From: Aquabacterium sp.
GTDB taxonomy: Bacteria > Pseudomonadota > Gammaproteobacteria > Burkholderiales > Burkholderiaceae_C
Direction of reading: 5' to 3'
Assembly (NCBI RefSeq): GCF_030652515.1
Contig: NZ_JAUSAR010000169.1
Location: 60,200-124,199 of the forward strand
Length of the DNA: 64,000 nt
The position numbers and the translations under genes are program-made. Shown here in pieces: positions 51,692 through 59,041 of this stretch (the stretch's first letter is position 1; every line of letters begins with the position of its first letter). The notes under the pieces are model-generated. The model worked only from the letters and a program-made list of their open reading frames with translations, searched no databases and was not told the DNA's origin.

Positions 51692-54600
51692 TCATCGCTG
51701 TGCGCTCTGATCATTGACGCTCTGCTGCCAAATGTGCCGATAGACCAAGGCCGCCAATGCTTGCTTATCCTCCGATGTGTAAGGCGGATCGGGCAGTTCT
51801 TGATAGACGCTGTCCAGGATGAAGGTCTCAACTTCAGCCTGGGTCTGCTCCTTCTCGGTCCAGTGGTCCAAGGGCGCGATCACCTTCAACACCCCAGCCA
51901 ATAACTCACGGCTGGCTTGTTTGATCCGATCTCGCTCGGCCTTGGTCAGGTTGTCACGCAATAGCAGATCGAACAATGCCAACTGCGCTTCGCTCAGGCC
52001 CTCTTCCAAGGCGCGGCGTTGCTCGGCATCAATGCCATTGGCCAAATCCATCAGCTTGGCAAAGGTGTCTTCAATGGTGGCCCGGTCCTTATCCTGGTTG
52101 TAGGCGGCGATGATCTCCTGGTATTTCTTCTCATAGTTCATGCGCAGAGGATTAAGCGCCAGCATTTGCGCCAACTTGTCCTCGACGATCTGGCGGATGT
52201 CTTCAATCGCCGTCGCTTTGCGCTTGACCTTCCTGGCGAACTCATCGCGCAGCTTTTCCATGTTGATCTGCGTCAGGTCGATGGTCAGGCCTTCGGCCTG
52301 ATCGACACCTGGCCCCTGCGTCGCAATGGCCTGATTGACAATGCGGTGCAGCACCTTGAGCAACTCGGTCACGTCCGCCGTGTCACGGCGTTCAGAGAGC
52401 TTCTTGTAAATGGCTTCAAGGTTGTCGTGCCGCTCGGCATACGCCAGTGCGGAAGGCTCGGCCAGTAGGGCCTTGAAACGGCCGAACACCACCCGGGACA
52501 GGATCTCGAATCGCCTCTTGGATTCATCATCGGTGTAGACCGCTTCAACGGCATCGGCCAGCCCCTGGATGCGGCCAAAGCCCTTGGCGCGTAGCAAGGT
52601 AGCCGGGTCAAAGCCCAGCCCCTGCAAATGCGCTTCGGCCACGGCAATGGCATCTTGCAAGGCGGCCACGCGCTCCTCAATCGGGACCACGATGTCGGCC
52701 TCACCCCCATCGTCACCCAAGGCGTATTGCGCCAAGGCTTCGCGCAAGCTCTTGAGCATGCCGTTGTAGTCCACGATCAGCCCAAAATCCTTGCCGGGGT
52801 AGACGCGGTTGGCGCGCGCAATGGCCTGCATCAGCGTGTGGGCGCGCATGGGCTTGTCAATGTAGAGCGTTGACAGGCATTCCACATCAAACCCGGTCAG
52901 CCACATGGCGCAAACGATGGCCACCCTGAAGGGATGCTTGGGATTTTTGAACGCTGTTTCAACATCCACCCGCTTGCCATCGGCCGTCTCAAAGCCCAGC
53001 TTCATGCGGGCGCGGTGAGGAATGATGTCGCAGCCCCACTTCTTGAAGTCGGCCACTTCGTTCTGGGCTTCGCTGATGATGATTTCCAGGATGGTTTCAT
53101 CCATCCAGTCGGCCTTGGCCAGCAAGCGGTCACGTTGTGCGTGAAGCACTTGCCTGTTCTCGTCGTCCGTGGCTGCGGCAATGTCCACCAACTTGGCATC
53201 GGCCAAAGCGCGAACCATGGCCGCCTTGGCCTTCCACGCAGGTTCGATCAACATCAACATGCGCGCACAGGTGATCTTGTCGATGCACACCAGCATGGCC
53301 TTGCCAGCCTCCCAACGTGTGCTGCAATGCTCGACAAAATCAGCCGCCACCTTGGCCAGCCGAGGGTCGGCGGTGATGACTTCATAGTCCTTGCCCAGCA
53401 GCTTTTCCAGCAGGGCGTTCTGATCGGGATCCAGGTCAGCCGCATCAACGGCGGCGGCAATTTTCTCGTTCAAGTCCAGGCGCGCCAAGCCCAGCTTTTC
53501 ACCCCGGTTTTCATAGACCAGCTTGACGGTGGCGCCATCTTCCTCGCTGCGCTTGAAATCGTAGCGCGACACGTAGCCACCGAAAATGCGCTTGGTCAGT
53601 TCATCGTGCTTGAACAGCGGCGTGCCGGTAAAACCGATGAACGCCGCATTGGGCAGGGCCAGCCTCATGTTGCGAGCCAGCTTGCCCGACTGGGTGCGGT
53701 GGGCCTCGTCCGAGATCACGATGATGTCGTCCCGGTCGCTGTAAGGCGCGTCGGGCTTGACGGCCTGGTTGAACTTGTGGATCAGGCTGAACACATAGCG
53801 GTGGTTCTGCTTGAGCAGTTGCTCCAACTCTTTGCCATTGCCCGCACGCGGCGTTTGGTCGCCCGCCACGCTACAGCCCACGAAGGTCTTGTAGATCTGG
53901 CTGTCCAGGTCATCGCGGTCGGTCATCAACACGAAGGTGAAGTTGCCCTCCACCGTGCGCCGCACCTTCTCGGCGAAAAAAGCCATGGAGTAAGACTTGC
54001 CGCTGCCCTGGGTGTGCCAGACCACACCCAGGCGGCCCAGATCCGGGTGTGCGCGTTCCACGATCTCAATGGTTTGCGGTGGGGGCACCGCCTCGCTGAT
54101 GACCTCGTAGCCGGGCAACAACTCTGCGGCTTCCGGATAGGCGGCCCAAGATTCATTGGCGGCTTCACCCACGCCCGGCAAGGGCAGCTCGATCACACGG
54201 TGGGTGAGGCGCTCGCCCACCGGGAACTGACGCTTGAGCGCCTCCTGGCGCACGACCGCCGCCACCGCCTGGTTGACGCCCAGCAACTGGTGGTTGCGCG
54301 CCACGACCTTGCGCACCGCGCCCGCCTTGCTGGCATCAAACAAGATGAAGTTTTCGATGATGTCCAGCAAACGGACTTTGTCCAACATGCCGTTGAGCAG
54401 CACCTCGGCGGCCACATTGCCCTTGTCCTGCTCGTGCAGGCGCTTCCACTCGTTGAAGTGCTCCCAGGTGCTGGTGATGGAGCCATAGCGCGCCTTGTCG
54501 CCATTGCTGACGATCAAAAAGGCGTTGTGGTGAAAGGCATGGGCAATGACGTTGTCATCCAGATAGTCACGCAGATTGCCATCGAAGCCCGCCCGGATGT

Positions 54601-55126
54601 TCTTGTAAACCGCCTTGAGTTCGATGAACACCACCGGCAGGCCGTTGATGAAGCACACCAGGTCCGCACGGCGGTTGTAGTTGGGCGTGCGCAAGCCGGT
54701 GATCTTGAGCTCGCGCACGGCCAGGAAGCGGTTGTTGCTGGCCGTGCGGAAATCGATCACCGCCGCCTGCGCGTGGCGGAGTTGGCCTTGGGCATCGCGG
54801 TAGCTCACCGGCACGCCATCGCGCATCAGTTGGTAGAAGGCCTGGTTGTGCTGCGGCAGTGAGCGCGCGTGGTCGTGGTGCGTGAGCTTGGTGACGGCCT
54901 CGTTGATGGCGGCGGTGGGCAGTTGCGGGTTGAGCCTGATCAGGGCTTCGCGCAGATCGCGCACCAGCACCACCTCGCGCTCATGGGCGCGGCCCAGGGT
55001 GCCGGTGGGCCCGAAGGTTTCCTGGTTCCAGGCGTACACGCTGTCCCAGCCCAAGGCGTTTTCAAGGTGATTGGCAAACGTGGCCTGCACCAGACGGTCT
55101 TCGCTGTTGATGTCGGTGTAGGCCAT
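51692..55126 (-). CDS. hsdR: Type I restriction endonuclease subunit HsdR
   Basis: 1144 residues, full length for the EcoR124-type group. N-terminal nuclease: RRADLVCFINGLPVVFIELK, the PD-(D/E)xK core. Motor domain: VVWHTQGSGKSYSMAFFAEK (Walker A), VISDEAHRT (motif II), FTGTPLF, and MLVCID with VAIVCAMWLTGFDVECLSTL plus QAIARANRVYPGKDFG for the late helicase motifs. A helical C-terminus binds the methylase complex. HsdR cuts only as part of HsdR2M2S1; in this window HsdM is truncated and HsdS absent, so the gene is intact but probably without a working complex unless HsdM and HsdS exist elsewhere. Confidence 0.95.
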   Translation of the reverse strand: MAYTDINSEDRLVQATFANHLENALGWDSVYAWNQETFGPTGTLGRAHEREVVLVRDLREALIRLNPQLPTAAINEAVTKLTHHDHARSLPQHNQAFYQLMRDGVPVSYRDAQGQLRHAQAAVIDFRTASNNRFLAVRELKITGLRTPNYNRRADLVCFINGLPVVFIELKAVYKNIRAGFDGNLRDYLDDNVIAHAFHHNAFLIVSNGDKARYGSITSTWEHFNEWKRLHEQDKGNVAAEVLLNGMLDKVRLLDIIENFILFDASKAGAVRKVVARNHQLLGVNQAVAAVVRQEALKRQFPVGERLTHRVIELPLPGVGEAANESWAAYPEAAELLPGYEVISEAVPPPQTIEIVERAHPDLGRLGVVWHTQGSGKSYSMAFFAEKVRRTVEGNFTFVLMTDRDDLDSQIYKTFVGCSVAGDQTPRAGNGKELEQLLKQNHRYVFSLIHKFNQAVKPDAPYSDRDDIIVISDEAHRTQSGKLARNMRLALPNAAFIGFTGTPLFKHDELTKRIFGGYVSRYDFKRSEEDGATVKLVYENRGEKLGLARLDLNEKIAAAVDAADLDPDQNALLEKLLGKDYEVITADPRLAKVAADFVEHCSTRWEAGKAMLVCIDKITCARMLMLIEPAWKAKAAMVRALADAKLVDIAAATDDENRQVLHAQRDRLLAKADWMDETILEIIISEAQNEVADFKKWGCDIIPHRARMKLGFETADGKRVDVETAFKNPKHPFRVAIVCAMWLTGFDVECLSTLYIDKPMRAHTLMQAIARANRVYPGKDFGLIVDYNGMLKSLREALAQYALGDDGGEADIVVPIEERVAALQDAIAVAEAHLQGLGFDPATLLRAKGFGRIQGLADAVEAVYTDDESKRRFEILSRVVFGRFKALLAEPSALAYAERHDNLEAIYKKLSERRDTADVTELLKVLHRIVNQAIATQGPGVDQAEGLTIDLTQINMEKLRDEFARKVKRKATAIEDIRQIVEDKLAQMLALNPLRMNYEKKYQEIIAAYNQDKDRATIEDTFAKLMDLANGIDAEQRRALEEGLSEAQLALFDLLLRDNLTKAERDRIKQASRELLAGVLKVIAPLDHWTEKEQTQAEVETFILDSVYQELPDPPYTSEDKQALAALVYRHIWQQSVNDQSAQR

Positions 55127-55160
55127 GGCGCGGTGCTCTATCGGACAAAGCCAAGGTTCA

Positions 55161-55224
55161 TAAAGGACAAATCAGCGTTTTGTCCTTTACAAAAATCCAT
55201 GCAAATCAATGACTTAGCGAAGTC
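55161..55224. promoter_or_regulatory. Palindromes upstream of hsdR
   Basis: TAAAGGACAAA (55161-55171) with TTTGTCCTTTA (55179-55189), perfect 11-bp arms and a 7-base spacer; then TGACTT (55210-55215) with AAGTCA (55220-55225 region, AAGTCA ends 55225 by count or one base earlier), 4-base spacer. Both lie within the 132-base gap before hsdR, which is AT-richer than its surroundings. A third half-site GGACAAA occurs near 55143. Likely an operator; the DNA-binding protein is unknown. Confidence 0.5.
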
Positions 55225-55258
55225 AATTGGTTCATGAAACCCAGCTTTCATAGAAACT

Positions 55259-55825
55259 CTACTCCCCGTGTCCTTGATGGCCCGGCACCGACAACAGGCT
55301 GTAACGCCGCCACCGCCGCTCGCCTGCATAGCTTACCTGCCCGGATTCGGCCAAATCGTCCAGCGCCCGCCTGACGGTTTTGGCGGAGATTTCAGCGCCG
55401 ATGCGCCGATTGACATCGGTGGTGGATGACCCCGGGTAGCGCGCCAGATCCTCCAGGATCAAGGCCTGCAAGCGGTGCGGTTCAATACGGCTGAGCGTGG
55501 TGGTGTGATCCAACTGCACGCCGCGCAAGTGATCCGGCGCCACGAAGTAGCGCATGCCCGATGTCTTGCCCGTGGTGTGCACCACGCTGAAGGCTTGCAA
55601 GCGGCCCAGCCACACCACCAGCTCCTCCGGGCCATCGGTTTCAAGCACGGCGCCGAGTTCACGGGCGGTCATGCCTTCGGTCTGGGCCAGCACACCCAGG
55701 GTGATGCGTTCACGCTGCGTCAATTGGTAGCGTGCGTCGGCCTCGGCCATCAGGCGCATCACCTCGGGCTTGGCAATGCGGCGCTGGATCGTTACCTTCA
55801 CCCAGTCGATGCCCTCTTCGGGCAT
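55259..55825 (-). pseudogene. 3' remnant of an AlbA_2-type ATP-binding / RecG-like regulator
   Basis: 188 codons remain. The text WVKVTIQRRIAKPEVMRLMA, then DARYQLTQRERITLGVLAQT, ARELGAVLE and a winged-helix-like end (TTDVNRRIGAEISAKTVRRA) corresponds to the C-terminal part of the ATP-binding AlbA_2 (Schlafen-like) proteins that often sit in type I restriction operons. The whole N-terminal ATP-binding part is missing. It is joined out of frame to the cut hsdM gene at about 55815-55826. A chance ATG (55823-55825) within the hsdM frame opens it, so a short peptide could still be made. Confidence 0.7.
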
Positions 55826-56708
55826 CCACCATGTCCACGTTGAACGGTGGGTTGGCCATCATGAAATCGCAGTGGCCCCACAGCGGGCGGCCATCTTGCA
55901 GGCGGTGCACGTCGTCGTAGAAGGTGTTGGCCTCGCGGATGTCGCCTTCCAGGCCATGCACGGCCAGGTTCATCTTGGCCAGGCGGATGGTGGTGGCGGT
56001 TTTCTCCTGCCCGTAGAAGGTGACACGCTTCATGGTGTCCAGCCCTTCGTGCTCGATGAAATGGCTGCTTTGCACGAACATACCGCCTGAGCCACAGGCC
56101 AGGTCGGCCACCACGCCGTGGTCAGGCTCGATCACGTTGACGAGCGTCTGCACCAGCGAGGGCGGGGTGAAAAATTCGCCGTTGTCTTGCGCGCCCTGCA
56201 TGGCGAACTTCATCAGGAAGTATTCGTAGATGCGGCCAAACACATCGCCCGTGGCGTTGCGCAGGGTGTCTGAATCAAAGGCGCGCAGCAGATCTTCGAG
56301 CAGCTTGTTGTCGAAGCGGTCGTAGTCTTTGGGCAGTTGGCCCGCCAGGGGCTCGAAGTCGGCCTCGATGGCGGTCATGGCCTCGACCAGGGCGGTGCCC
56401 AAATTGGCACCAGATGGCAGCTTGAGCAAGGCGCCATAGCGGGCCGATTCAGGCAGCATCAAAGCGCGGCGTTTGTAGAAATCCCCTCTCACCAGGGGCC
56501 GCTTGGGCATCTTGCCTGCGGCCTGGTCGGCCGTGATGGCCTTGACGGCCGCCTCGTAGCGGTTGGTGGCGTGGCGCAAAAAGATGACGCCCAGCACCGG
56601 CATGCAGTACTCGCTGCTGGTCAGCTTGGAGTTGGCACGGAGCTGATCGGCGGCTTCCCAGAGGCTGTCTTCAATCTTGGCAATGTTGTGGAAAGCGTTG
56701 GCGGTCAT
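55710..56708 (-). pseudogene. hsdM: Truncated type I methyltransferase subunit HsdM
   Basis: The frame has 332 codons, but only about 296 are HsdM. Present: the N-terminal helical domain (AKIEDSLWEAADQLRANSKL), motif I (VADLACGSGGMFVQSSHFIE), and motif IV NPPFN starting at residue 286. Homology ends at VDMVDA (base 55821); the last 36 codons read the neighbour's tail in a wrong frame (RRGHRLGEG). Full HsdM of this group is about 500 residues, so the second half of the methylase fold and the HsdS-binding end are gone. Loss of methylation is expected. A 5' deletion partner is the AlbA_2-type gene. Confidence 0.85.
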
Positions 56709-56783
56709 CGATGATCTGAAAATAAAGCCGGTCGACGTGCGCGCGGGCAGGTCGTTGTTGGACTGGAGATGGATTGTGCGGGA

Positions 56784-57521
56784 TCAAATGGGCGCGCCCT
56801 TTGAGGCGGGAGCCATTCGCTCCAGCGCCTTCAGCCGCGCCACCTCCGCCTCAACGTCATCACGCACACCCTTGAAATAGGCCTGCATGCCCGCCACCGA
56901 AGGCGGCTCATCCAACAACGACTCATACCCTTCATCCAACAAACCCACCTTGCCCGAGCACATGCGCCCCATGGCAATGTCGAACTTCACCGGCACACCT
57001 GCCAATTCAAACGTGCGGTAAATGTCCAGCGGTTGAAACAAGCCGCGCTGAAGCAGCACGTACATGTCGAGCCAGTCGCGTGTCTTGGACCGATTAGCAC
57101 ACGCAATGCATTTCAATCGGAAAATCTCTTCCAGGCTGGCCACCCGTGGCCGGTCGGGCACGCCCGCACGCAGCAGCACTTTCACTTCAGGGTCCGGCGC
57201 CACCAGGGTGAGCTTCACGCTGCCACCGACCACGTAGTCTTGCTGGTAGTCGTGGTAATCCATGCCCGTGTCTTCAAACTCGGCCAAGCCCTCGGGGCTG
57301 TCGTTGGGCACGAAGTTGAAACCACTGGCATGCGACAAGCGTTTCAAACCCTCAATCGCATGGCGAGGCAACCTGGGCGTCGGGATCATGAAGTCCAGGT
57401 CTTCACTGATGCGGTGGTCTAGGTGCATCGACAAAGCCGTGCCGCCCACCAGCACAAAGCCACCCAAGGTCGACTGCCCTTGCAGGAAGCGCCACAGGCG
57501 TTCGGTGTCAGGCCGCAGCAT
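56784..57521 (-). CDS. AbiEii-type nucleotidyltransferase toxin
   Basis: 245 residues of the nucleotidyltransferase AbiEii/AbiGii toxin family. Signature: FVLVGGTALSMHLDHRISED then LDFMI, with the GS-like GGTAL and the acidic pair EDLDF; later KLTLVAPDPEVKVLLRAG and the LEEIFRLKCIACANRSKTRD stretch with the conserved lysine and DWLD. Toxins of this family transfer nucleotides to RNA (tRNA in known cases) and cause phage abortive infection. Start ATG 57521 lies inside the last codons of the antitoxin gene (14-base overlap), so translation is coupled. Confidence 0.88.
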   Translation of the reverse strand: MLRPDTERLWRFLQGQSTLGGFVLVGGTALSMHLDHRISEDLDFMIPTPRLPRHAIEGLKRLSHASGFNFVPNDSPEGLAEFEDTGMDYHDYQQDYVVGGSVKLTLVAPDPEVKVLLRAGVPDRPRVASLEEIFRLKCIACANRSKTRDWLDMYVLLQRGLFQPLDIYRTFELAGVPVKFDIAMGRMCSGKVGLLDEGYESLLDEPPSVAGMQAYFKGVRDDVEAEVARLKALERMAPASKGAPI

Positions 57522-58008
57522 GGCGCAAGCCTCGTTCAATGTTGGCCAGCTTGCGATTGATGTCGGCCAAGGCACGCGCCGACAAACCCACATCGGCATC
57601 CGAGCGCATCAAGGCCCACTGCTTCTGGACAAAGGGTAGCCCGTGCTCAAGCACCGCCTCCAGCACCAAGTTGAACGAGCCTTTCTTCAAGGCATTGCGC
57701 ACCAGGACCTCATCGGAGATGGCGGCATTGGACCAGGCCAAACCGCGCAATGGGTCGGCCAGCGACGAGCGCCTGATGGGCGCCTTCAGCGCCGCAGGGG
57801 CAGGCGCTGCCGGGCCAGACAAGGTCAGCGTCAACCCGGCCGCTTGGGCCAGGGCTTGCAAGGTGCTCAAGTCAATCGTGCCGCGCTTCTTGGCGCGAGA
57901 GATCGTTTCAGGCGCGACACCCGCCACCTGCGCCAAGCGCGCCTGATCGAGTTGCGCAACCTTGGCAGCGCAGAGCACTTGGGTCAAAAGTGATTGGTTG
58001 ATTGACAT
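57508..58008 (-). CDS. HTH antitoxin partner of AbiEii-type toxin
   Basis: 166 residues. N-terminal helix-turn-helix: LDQARLAQVAGVAPETISRA, KKRGTIDLSTLQALAQAAGL. After a linker, a C-terminal helical part (DEVLVRNALKKGSFNLVLEA and ALADINRKLANIERG) would contact the toxin. First gene of the pair and overlapping it, as in type IV abiE-like systems. ATG 58008 lies within one of two tandem palindromes, so autorepression is likely. A TTG at 58017 would add three residues. Confidence 0.85.
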   Translation of the reverse strand: MSINQSLLTQVLCAAKVAQLDQARLAQVAGVAPETISRAKKRGTIDLSTLQALAQAAGLTLTLSGPAAPAPAALKAPIRRSSLADPLRGLAWSNAAISDEVLVRNALKKGSFNLVLEAVLEHGLPFVQKQWALMRSDADVGLSARALADINRKLANIERGLRHAAA

Positions 58009-58045
58009 TAGCGTCAATTTATAAAATATTGACCCTCATGTCAAT
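58001..58045 (-). promoter_or_regulatory. Tandem operators of the AbiEii-type toxin-antitoxin pair
   Basis: Two matching palindromes, TTGAC-N6-GTCAA: 58002-58017 (spacer ATTAGC) and 58029-58044 (spacer CCTCAT), each flanked by A and T to give ATTGAC/GTCAAT. The centres are 27 bases apart and the first covers the antitoxin ATG. The AT-rich stretch between them (58018-58028) would hold the -10 box. This is the expected design for cooperative autorepression by the HTH antitoxin. Confidence 0.75.
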
Positions 58046-58245
58046 AAAATCTATCAGTGATGGGCCCTGACTCACTGACCGGCGGTGTTCGCGGATCGCC
58101 CTGGGTGATTGGCATTGACTGGGAACGTTCGCCAACGCACAGACCAACTACCCGATCAGGCTTAGATTGGTTCAAGCGGGACCATGCCGATGTGCGCCGA
58201 CCTGTCTCGCTTTTACCCAATCCGCGCCAAAAAAGGACATCTGTC

Positions 58246-58320
58246 ATGAACCAAATTGTCTGGATCGTTGGTGCCGTCGTCATCGTACTTTTCGTGCTCG
58301 GATTCTTCGGGTTGCGCTGA
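58246..58320 (+). CDS. 24-residue single-helix membrane protein
   Basis: ATG 58246 opens MNQIVWIVGAVVIVLFVLGF with the end FGLR, a single hydrophobic helix with a positive C-terminus. AAAAGGAC lies about eight bases upstream. I recall very similar tiny proteins annotated as hypothetical in other Burkholderiales, ending in the same FGLR, but cannot check this. The longer frame starting at 58057 has no sign of coding upstream. A hairpin follows the stop. Confidence 0.6.
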   Translation: MNQIVWIVGAVVIVLFVLGFFGLR

Positions 58321-58326
58321 GGGACA

Positions 58327-58350
58327 AGCTTCGCGGCTTGGCCGCAAGCT
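58327..58350. terminator. Hairpin between convergent small-protein gene and vapC
   Basis: AGCTT-C-GCGGC (58327-58337) pairs with GCCGCAAGCT (58341-58350): ten base pairs with one bulged C and a three-base loop. No clear T-run, so termination strength is uncertain, but it lies in a 33-base convergent gap. Confidence 0.4.
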
Positions 58351-58353
58351 GAC

Positions 58354-58755
58354 TTAAGACCCCAGCAGCTCAACCCATTCCGTCTTCGCCGCCCCCCGAT
58401 CAAACGTCAGCAATGGCGCTTGGCCCAACGCAGCACAGGCGGCCGCATGCAGGCCATCGGCAAAATCAACAGCGCCCTCCCGATACAGGTGAAGCGCTTG
58501 CTCGACCGAAGCCTCGTTCTCAAATGCGATCTCTTGCGTTTCAAGCAAGGCATTGAAAGCCTTGATCACGGTCGGTTTGTCAAAGCCATAGCGTGAGCGC
58601 AGCACCCATTCCAACTCCAGGATGACGGTGGTAGGCACCAACAAGGTTTCTGCGCGAGACCGCACCTTGGCCAACAACGCACCCACCGCCGCCGATTGAC
58701 GAGCATCGTCATCCACCAACCACCGCACCAGCACATTGGTGTCCAAGCCGGCCAT
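58354..58755 (-). CDS. vapC: PIN-domain ribonuclease toxin (VapC)
   Basis: 133 residues. PIN acidic residues: Asp5 in AGLDTNVLVRWLV, Glu in TTVILELEWVLRSRYGF, Asp in VDFADGLHAA and the late Asp in LLTFDRGAAKTE. The toxin is a magnesium-dependent RNase. Its ATG overlaps the antitoxin stop by one base (TGATG), so the pair is co-translated. Fits VapC with an AbrB-type antitoxin. Confidence 0.92.
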   Translation of the reverse strand: MAGLDTNVLVRWLVDDDARQSAAVGALLAKVRSRAETLLVPTTVILELEWVLRSRYGFDKPTVIKAFNALLETQEIAFENEASVEQALHLYREGAVDFADGLHAAACAALGQAPLLTFDRGAAKTEWVELLGS

Positions 58756-58982
58756 CAGTCGCGCCCGATGTTCATGTCATCAATGGCAACCTTGGCCGAG
58801 CCACGTGGCCGCTTGAGCAAGCCCTTCAAATCGACCATAGAGCGGGTCTTGGCCCGCATCACCACCGTGCCATCTTGCAATGGCGTGAAGACCACACGAT
58901 CCTGGGTGGACAAGCCCAAAGCCTTGCGGATGTCCGCAGGAATGGTGATCTGGCCCTTGCTGGTGACGGTTGATTCAGACAT
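58755..58982 (-). CDS. vapB: AbrB/MazE-type antitoxin (VapB)
   Basis: 75 residues. Swapped-hairpin AbrB domain: STVTSKGQITIPADIRKALG, then DRVVFTPLQDGTVVMRAK. The C-terminus (DLKGLLKRPRGSAKVAIDDM) would bind VapC. AAGGAGA lies before ATG 58982. The ribosome site is part of a palindrome (58990-59015) likely bound by the VapBC complex. Confidence 0.92.
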   Translation of the reverse strand: MSESTVTSKGQITIPADIRKALGLSTQDRVVFTPLQDGTVVMRAKTRSMVDLKGLLKRPRGSAKVAIDDMNIGRD

Positions 58983-58989
58983 GACAATC

Positions 58990-59015
58990 TCCTTACATTC
59001 ATTCAAATGTAAGGA
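58990..59015 (-). promoter_or_regulatory. vapBC operator palindrome
   Basis: TCCTTACATT (58990-58999) with AATGTAAGGA (59006-59015), perfect 10-bp arms and a 6-base spacer (CATTCA). It covers the AAGGAGA ribosome site of vapB, so binding would block both transcription and ribosome entry sequence. Autorepression by VapBC is inference. Confidence 0.7.
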
Positions 59016-59041
59016 ATCCTCAAGTCAAAAGCAAGCCTACC

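Noticed and set aside
52934..54862. 642-codon open frame antisense to hsdR
   Set aside because: Exact shadow of the HsdR helicase region, rich in His/Gln/Gly runs typical of antisense reading; no recognisable domain.
55138..55252. Possible 37-codon gene (starting MKAGFHEPIDF) upstream of hsdR on the minus strand
   Set aside because: It spans both palindromes, has no good ribosome site and no recognisable motif; a control region explains the stretch better.
51642..59040. Integrated mobile element around the defence genes
   Set aside because: No integrase, transposase, att-like direct repeats or tRNA boundary found; only gene content suggests acquisition.
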